Assembly: GCA_013400155.1 (NCBI GenBank)
Contig: VXBM01000009.1
Coordinates: forward strand, 2,651,616-2,715,615
DNA: 64,000 nucleotides
Origin: Helopsaltes ochotensis
Lineage: Eukaryota > Chordata > Aves > Passeriformes > Locustellidae
Direction: 5' to 3'
How positions within the stretch are numbered: position 1 is the first letter of the stretch; each line of letters begins with the position of its first letter. The notes beneath the pieces were generated by a model. That model ran no database searches. It was not told the DNA's origin and saw only the letters and a list, made by a program, of their open reading frames with translations. Below are positions 58,246-64,000 of the stretch, piece after piece. Both the position numbers and the translations under genes were made by a program.

Positions 58246-61200
58246 GCGCCTCCCACAAGCAATAGTTGGAGGTCTTAAAAACATACAAGCACCAGCTGGA
58301 GTTATCGCAGTTTGCAATAATGGAAATAAAATTTTTTAAAAAGGACAAAACTCCCCAAAGGCTCCATTTCCTCCACATCCCCTCAACAGAGCAGTGAAGT
58401 ATAAGTACCATCAAGCCAGGAATGAACAGTGAGACACGGCACTATGAATCTGCTCCCTCAGCTGAACCAGGAGCCTCCAAACTAAAGACATTGTGACATC
58501 TGCTCAGTGTAAAATGTTATTTCATGTGCAATGTCCTGCACAGAACTGTCAGAGGTTTTATCAGCTTTCTAGTACACATTATGGTATCCCAGTGTCAAAA
58601 AGCCAGACCTGGCATTTTCCTAATAAAGATTTTCACTTGTGCAAAAATGGCAGAGGGAATAATACTGATTAATTACAATGCAAATATACATGCATTAGTA
58701 GTAGAAGGTGATTTGAAAATATTTTAACAGAAAATGAGGTGAGAACGGCAACTTTTGTTCAGGCTGGCTGCAAGCTCTTCTTGGATAACAGGATACAAAC
58801 TTAACTTTATGCAAACCATTATTGGAGTATCACCCTCCTGCAATTGTAGCCTTCAGCAACACATTTAGAGAAGCATATATAGATGTTTCCTTCAGGCAGC
58901 AATGTCTAGAGCCAGTCCCAATGCATATTATGCTAATTTTTTGGCAAGACATCCATGAACTGTTATAAAGATGGCTAAGCTGAGCCTAAGCTACAAGCAT
59001 CTATTCTTTGGTTAGCAATGCCTCTTGCAGGAGGAGGTAAGACTAAACTCAAGGACTGACTGATGTCAGGCAACTATGTCTTACTTTAAAGTCTCACTGC
59101 TACCTACAAAAAAAGCAAATATGAAACCAAATTATTCCCTTTTGAGTAAGACCTGGATGAGGTAAAGACCTTGTGATTTCTTTTTAGTACTTGGTTCCCT
59201 CTCACATGACATGAGATTGTATCAGGAACACCCAGCTCTATCTCTAACAGGTTATGGCTTTAAGAAACAGCCTGGGGATTTGTTTTCCCCATGGTAGGGA
59301 TTAATTCTACTGCTCAATGAATAGACACAGTTTGGTTGTCAATCAAAAAATACCCAAGTGAACATAAATCTCATGCAGGACACATAGTTAGCAGCTCCCT
59401 GAACACACCCCTGAAGCAGGACTGTTAGCTGCAGCAAAACCCACCAACCAACATGAGCTAAAATCCAAGATGTTTAATGTCGCCTTCAAGCAACTCCTCC
59501 CAACACTAACAAGAGGATCCTCCAGTGTCACATAAATCTGGAACACCGTTTCTCCCAGCTATCCCAGGAACAGAGCAGCTCTGTGCTCATCCCTTCAAAA
59601 AACATTAAGGCAGGTTTGCCTCCAGTAAGAAAAATCCATTGAGGATTTTGCAACAATGGCCTGTCCCAAACTGGCAGCATTTCTTTAAAATCAGAAATAC
59701 AAGTGCTCTGGTGCCAAGGCAGATACACAGCCCAGCCTGTGTATCTTCCTGCCTTCCCAGCTCCTGCTGCTTTAGTAATTGTACTAATGTTGTTTCATTA
59801 CCAACCTGTGTCTCTCCCTAGGATGCAGGCTGGATATTTCTGGTATATGATGGAACCTTCACCATGAGCTGCTGAGCTCTTTCATGTATGATCAATAAAA
59901 AATTGTTGAACTCCATAACCCTTTGAAGGTAAGGATATGCTTTTTAGCCCGTGTTGGGGGATACATCTAAGGTGGATTGCTCTTGGGGCCATTGGTACAG
60001 TGAGCAGCATGGACTCGTAGCTCTTCCCAGAATAGAACTCCTCAGAAGTGTTCATTTTCATTTGAACAGTTGCCGCAAGCTGTGAGGCAGACGAGCCTTT
60101 CCCCTGCTGTGCATGTTTATGTATAAATGTAAATCTTTCTTACCTTTTATCTGTGAAAACTGAAACTTTACCAAATGTTCTTGTTTACTGAAAACCCACA
60201 TGCTGGGGGTTTTCAGAGAAGCAGCTTTCCACCCCGCATTATGTACATTCCTCTAGACCTGTGCTAAATTAATCCTGGGTTTTAATGAACAATTGCACTA
60301 TTATTTGTACATGAACCATGAAGGCAATCACACTATATTGTAGCTAATGTGTTCTATACACAGTGGAACGCAGGAATACTTTTGGGGACTTGAAGACATT
60401 TGAAAGATTATTCCTCCCTTTTTAGGGCATGCCTAGCATGGGGCAAGTATATTTGGGTTAGGAGAGGATTTCTGAGCTGTTTTTTCACCTCTGCCTAAGA
60501 TTCCACCCTTTCAAATCATGTTTTGCATAAGTAATTTTGACAAATTACCCACAGAGCAATCAGCCAGCCAATTCTGCAGTAGGATGTGCTGAAACATCAA
60601 ATTGGAAATGATTATGCCTCTCTAAGGTGTTCATCTTTTCACAACACTATTTTTAAATAGATGGTGAGATTTCACCCCACAACAGTGTGCCCAAACAATA
60701 ACAAATCTGTTAATACAGAATCAACCTTACTTAGTGTCACTCTCCCTTGAGTTTAATAGCCTGCAGTGCACAAACAAATGCAGACCAACTGCAGATAGGA
60801 CAAACATCAAGAAAAAGCAATAGTGGTAACTAAAATTATCCCGACATTTGACAAAAAAAAAAAAAGAGAACCAGGGTCAGGGCCTTTTCCACATCCTACC
60901 TCTCAAATGCTAAGCTGTGAGCCATGGTTTCAGTTTTCTCATGGTGCTTCTAAAGAGACGTCCTTTGATACAGGTGACTTACACCACAGTTAACTTTAAA
61001 TTTTGAGAAGTCTTAGTGACATGCTTAGTAATTGCTATTATATATTACTTGGAAGTAGTCAAAATCAGGGAGATTGACTATAAAATTGTTCAATATTGAT
61101 CCAAAGCTGCAGAGTTTACAGTATGCAACCTTGTGTTTGTGAAGTCTATGCTACAAGCCACAAAGAGCCTTCCCTCATCCCACTGTCCTCTGGGGAAGAA

Positions 61201-61296
61201 GCAAATCGCAAATGATTTTCCCACCCGAAAAAAATTTTCAGGAACTGAGAAAAATTCTCCACCCCTAATCAGGATAAGCAGCATTTGTATCAATTG
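58246..61296. other. Unannotated intergenic sequence, 3.1 kb
   Basis: AT-rich with no recognised gene or mobile element. A poly-A run of about 13 lies near 60852. Confidence 0.55.
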
Positions 61297-61515
61297 ACAA
61301 AAAAAAAAAAAAACCAAACCCAAACCAAAAAAAACAAAACAGCAAAACAAACAAAACCAAAAAACCCCAAAAAACCAAACAAAACCAAACCAAAAAAACC
61401 CCCCCAAAAAACCCAACAAAAAACAACAACACACAACAACAACACAAAACAACAACAACAACAACAACAACAACGAAAACCAACAACAACAACGAAAACC
61501 AACAACAAAACCCCA
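61297..61515. repeat. A/C-only low-complexity tract, 219 bp, with (CAA)n core
   Basis: Of 219 bases only three are G (61342, 61475, 61494) and none is T. The first half is A-rich with CCAAA, CCCC and CAAAA units. From about 61423 it becomes a CAA triplet array, ending in two adjacent 19-mers (each CAA-type units followed by CGAAAACC). ORFs of up to 159 residues in this region on the minus strand are read through the T/G strand and are not genes. Confidence 0.97.
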
Positions 61516-61966
61516 GAGTTTAGAAAGTGATTTCAGTTCAGTTTTGATGGTTTGGGTTTTTTTCATCATACAGTTTCAGTAGAAAAGTCACTTTCAAGTG
61601 AAAAAAATGGAACTTTCTACATGTAAATCTTGAAATCTCTCATTTCATATCTCCAAAACCAATGGTTGTTTGATCACATGCCTCTGACTGTGGCACTATT
61701 TCTCTTGTTCTAAGTTAGGTGTGCTATGAAGGGGACAGATATCCTCTTCTCATTCCCTATACAACATCCAGAACAAGTCCTCGATGTACTACTGTGAACA
61801 AGTGTAGCAATAATACAAACAATAAATAATAATGGAATAACTGAAAGAAACAAGTTGTCCTTTATGTCAGCAAGTCATGAACAATGTAAAGCCTTATAAA
61901 GGCAAAATCCATATCCCAAAGGCCAGGGAGAAATGTAGAAGCAGTTGTACATCACAGTGATCAGGA
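61516..61966. other. Unannotated spacer
   Basis: About 450 bases of AT-rich sequence between the A/C tract and the CR1, with no recognised feature. Confidence 0.5.
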
Positions 61967-62588
61967 GTGCCCTGGCAGCCAGGAGGGCCAACCCTGTCCT
62001 GGGGGCATCAGGCACAGCACGGCCAGCCGGGCAAGGGAGGGGATTGTCCTGCTCTGCTCTGAGCTGGGGCAGCCTCACCTCCAGCGCTGGGGACAGTTCT
62101 GGGTGCCACAATGTAAGAAAGACATTGAGAGCGTCCAAAGGAGGGCAACGAGGATGGGTGAAGGTCCTATGAGGGAAAGGCCCCCCTCATGGCTGAGTTC
62201 ACTTGGTGTGTTCAGCCTGGAGGAGACTGAGGAGAGACCCCATTGCAGTCTGCAGCTTCCTCGTGAGGGGAAGAGGAGGGGCAGGCACTGATCTCTGCTC
62301 TGTGGTGACCACTGACAGACCTGAGGGAATGGCCTGAAGGTGTGTCAGGGGAGGTTTAGGTTGGACATCAGGAACAGGTTCTTCACCCATCATTGGGTAG
62401 CGGGGCACTGGAACAGCTCCCCAGAGAAGTGGTCACTGCACCAGCCTGACGGAGTTCAAGGAGCATTTGGACAATGCTCTCAGGCACATGGTGTGACTCT
62501 TTAGGATGGTGCTGTGCAGGGCCAGGAGATGGACCCTTTTGGGTCCCTTCTAACTTAGAGTATTCTGTGATTCTGTGATTCTATGAAT
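61967..62588 (+). mobile_element. CR1 LINE 3' end, 0.62 kb, well preserved
   Basis: 5' truncated at AGTGCCCTGGCAGCCAGG. It continues through GGGGATTGTCCTGCTCTGCT, AAGAAAGACATTGAGAGCG, GTGTTCAGCCTGGAGGAG, GTGTCAGGGGAGGTTTAGG and CTCAGGCACATGGTGTGACT, and ends with TTCTGTGATTCTGTGATTCT, the characteristic octamer-type CR1 terminus. It covers the last part of ORF2 and the 3' UTR. Small deletions break the frame (for example in the segment 62105-62180). It is a young subfamily, and the same subfamily supplied the older fragments at 18011 (minus) and 33447 (plus). Confidence 0.93.
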
Positions 62589-64000
62589 AAACTGATTCTG
62601 ATTTGCCAATAGCTTAATTCTAAAATTATATTAAGTAGCAGTAACAATAGTAAGAGAACACTGCAGGAGAGATTTGTTAATGAATAGCAATATGAATTCA
62701 AAGCACTATGGTGCCAGTGGAAAATAATTAGATAATACCATTAAGCAGAAGGTGTTCTATCAAGATGTCGATTCATCTTCAATTTCAGAATCACAAAACC
62801 AAAGAATTCTCAGATTTTTTACATACGAGCCTTCTGTCCAGCAGTCAGGTCCTATAGCTGGGACCCATCCAGGGTCTGCATCAAAACAACTGATCAAAAA
62901 AACTTATTCCAGTAGGCTCTGCCCTAGGGATCTGGAGGCACAAGGACAGTTTATACTTGAAAAAATAATTCATCTCTGTCTTCACAAACACAAGTATATC
63001 CTATCTTTCCTCTCAGATGACTTTGAACCCAGAATATCAAAGTAGCAGGAGCTAAATATGTTTCTAGATGAACAAACACTAGCAACAGCACATGAAATAA
63101 GTTTTCTGTCTTCAGTCTTAGTTTTATACTTGAAACGTTGATGATTTCTCTAAACCAATGATAATCACGAGAAATTCAGAATCCCAGGTTATATATGCCT
63201 TATGGTCATTATTAGTGTCATAATGCTATTAAACTTAGGGTATGATCAAAGTAGTATGAATTTACCCCAAATGCTCTTTGCAGATACTCCTGCATTCTCC
63301 CATAGTCCTAACATCAGTCTGGTCATTTGTATTTCATTTTCCTTTGTATTTCATTTGACCTGAGACCATTCAGTCTACTTGAAGTTTGTTCTGTAATTCT
63401 CACAAAACTGTTCTGAGTTTCATATAGATTGATTGACAGATGAACAAGTAGAAGATTCAGAAGCAATTATCCTCCATCATAGGATGTACTATAGTAATAA
63501 GGATTTTTTTTAAGGAACTATTATTTAAGCTGTTTATAAAAATAGAACTGAAAAGAGTAATATTTCTGAACACTGAACTACAATGGACCATATTTTTAGA
63601 TCAACTTGCTTTTCAGATATATGCAAAAAATCCTCTTAGTATTCCTCCCTCACATGTAAATTTGAAAATTTACTCCACAACTTCAAGAATGAAGGTGATA
63701 CCTTCTTAAACCTACAATAAAGACAATAAAAGAGCACTTCTGGCATCTTGCTTTTGCATGCATCTTTTTTAAAGCATTGTAGACATAAAACATCGAGAAA
63801 GAGCCAGCACTCTTTTGCTGATGTTGTGCCTGCTGATTTCGATACTCTCCTACCAGGCCTTGTGGCTCACTGGTATGCGGTGCTCAGCTTCACAGCAAGC
63901 ACAGCCTGAAGTGAGCAATGCAGAGCTGCATGTATTGCTTTTGCTTCAGTGGTGATGTAATTGGAGAGGGCTTTTCCGCTGATCAAGTTCCCCACCCGCG
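62589..64000. other. Unannotated intergenic sequence to window end
   Basis: 1.4 kb of AT-rich sequence. A 97-codon ORF at 62752-63045 (plus) has no recognised motif. Nothing else was identified. Confidence 0.5.

Noticed and set aside
61090..61569. 159-residue Phe/Val/Cys-rich ORF resembling a membrane protein
   Set aside because: The hydrophobicity is the trivial translation of a T/G-only strand.
1..64000. CRISPR arrays, bacterial operons, phage or plasmid features
   Set aside because: The window is clearly vertebrate genomic DNA. The tandem arrays are microsatellites without spacers.

Overview
The window looks like a gene-poor stretch of a bird chromosome, most likely from a songbird (passerine). 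The evidence is the repeat content: nine CR1 LINE pieces, three or more endogenous-retrovirus LTR loci in families I associate with passerines, and many microsatellites. I recognise no complete protein-coding gene, tRNA, rRNA, CRISPR array or bacterial-type operon. Nearly all open reading frames are short, lie inside repeats, or read through low-complexity DNA. I had no alignment or search, so family names rest on sequence landmarks and memory.

Layout. 1-15000: antisense CR1 pieces at 1-415, 1908-2806 and 14467-15052; an 811-bp solo LTR at 8804-9614 with a GCGAT target duplication, apparently nested in an older LTR-like sequence; and microsatellites, including a 200-bp GAAG tract. 15000-26000: a 79-nt poly-T run; CR1 3' ends at 18011 (minus) and 19215 (plus); 33 perfect GGGAAA copies; and a rearranged ERVL-type provirus at 23918-25218 bounded by TGTTG duplications. 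26000-36000: mostly unrecognised sequence, with a degenerate coding-like stretch at 29590-31176, an unrecognised 165-codon ORF with a signal-peptide-like segment at 32467-32964 (minus), and a CR1 piece at 33447. 36000-38000: a TCTCC pentamer array broken by a 255-base assembly gap, then a compact CpG island at about 36355-36660, then a class II-like LTR ending at 37507. 38000-48000: CR1 pieces at 39768 and 41415-42786 (the longest, keeping reverse-transcriptase motifs) and an ERVL solo LTR at 47090-47651. 48000-64000: about 13 kb of unrecognised, mostly AT-rich sequence, a 219-base tract made almost only of A and C at 61297-61515, and a well-preserved CR1 3' end at 61967-62588.

There is no gene network to describe. 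Regulatory potential comes from LTR promoters (TATA-like and polyadenylation signals can be seen) and from the CpG island. The observations I rate highest are: the mosaic divergence of three CR1 copies, with cores about 99% identical but far more diverged tails; the internally deleted 5' LTR of the ERVL provirus; the isolated CpG island beside a gapped simple repeat; the strand-asymmetric A/C tract; and the small ORF with a secretory-looking leader.
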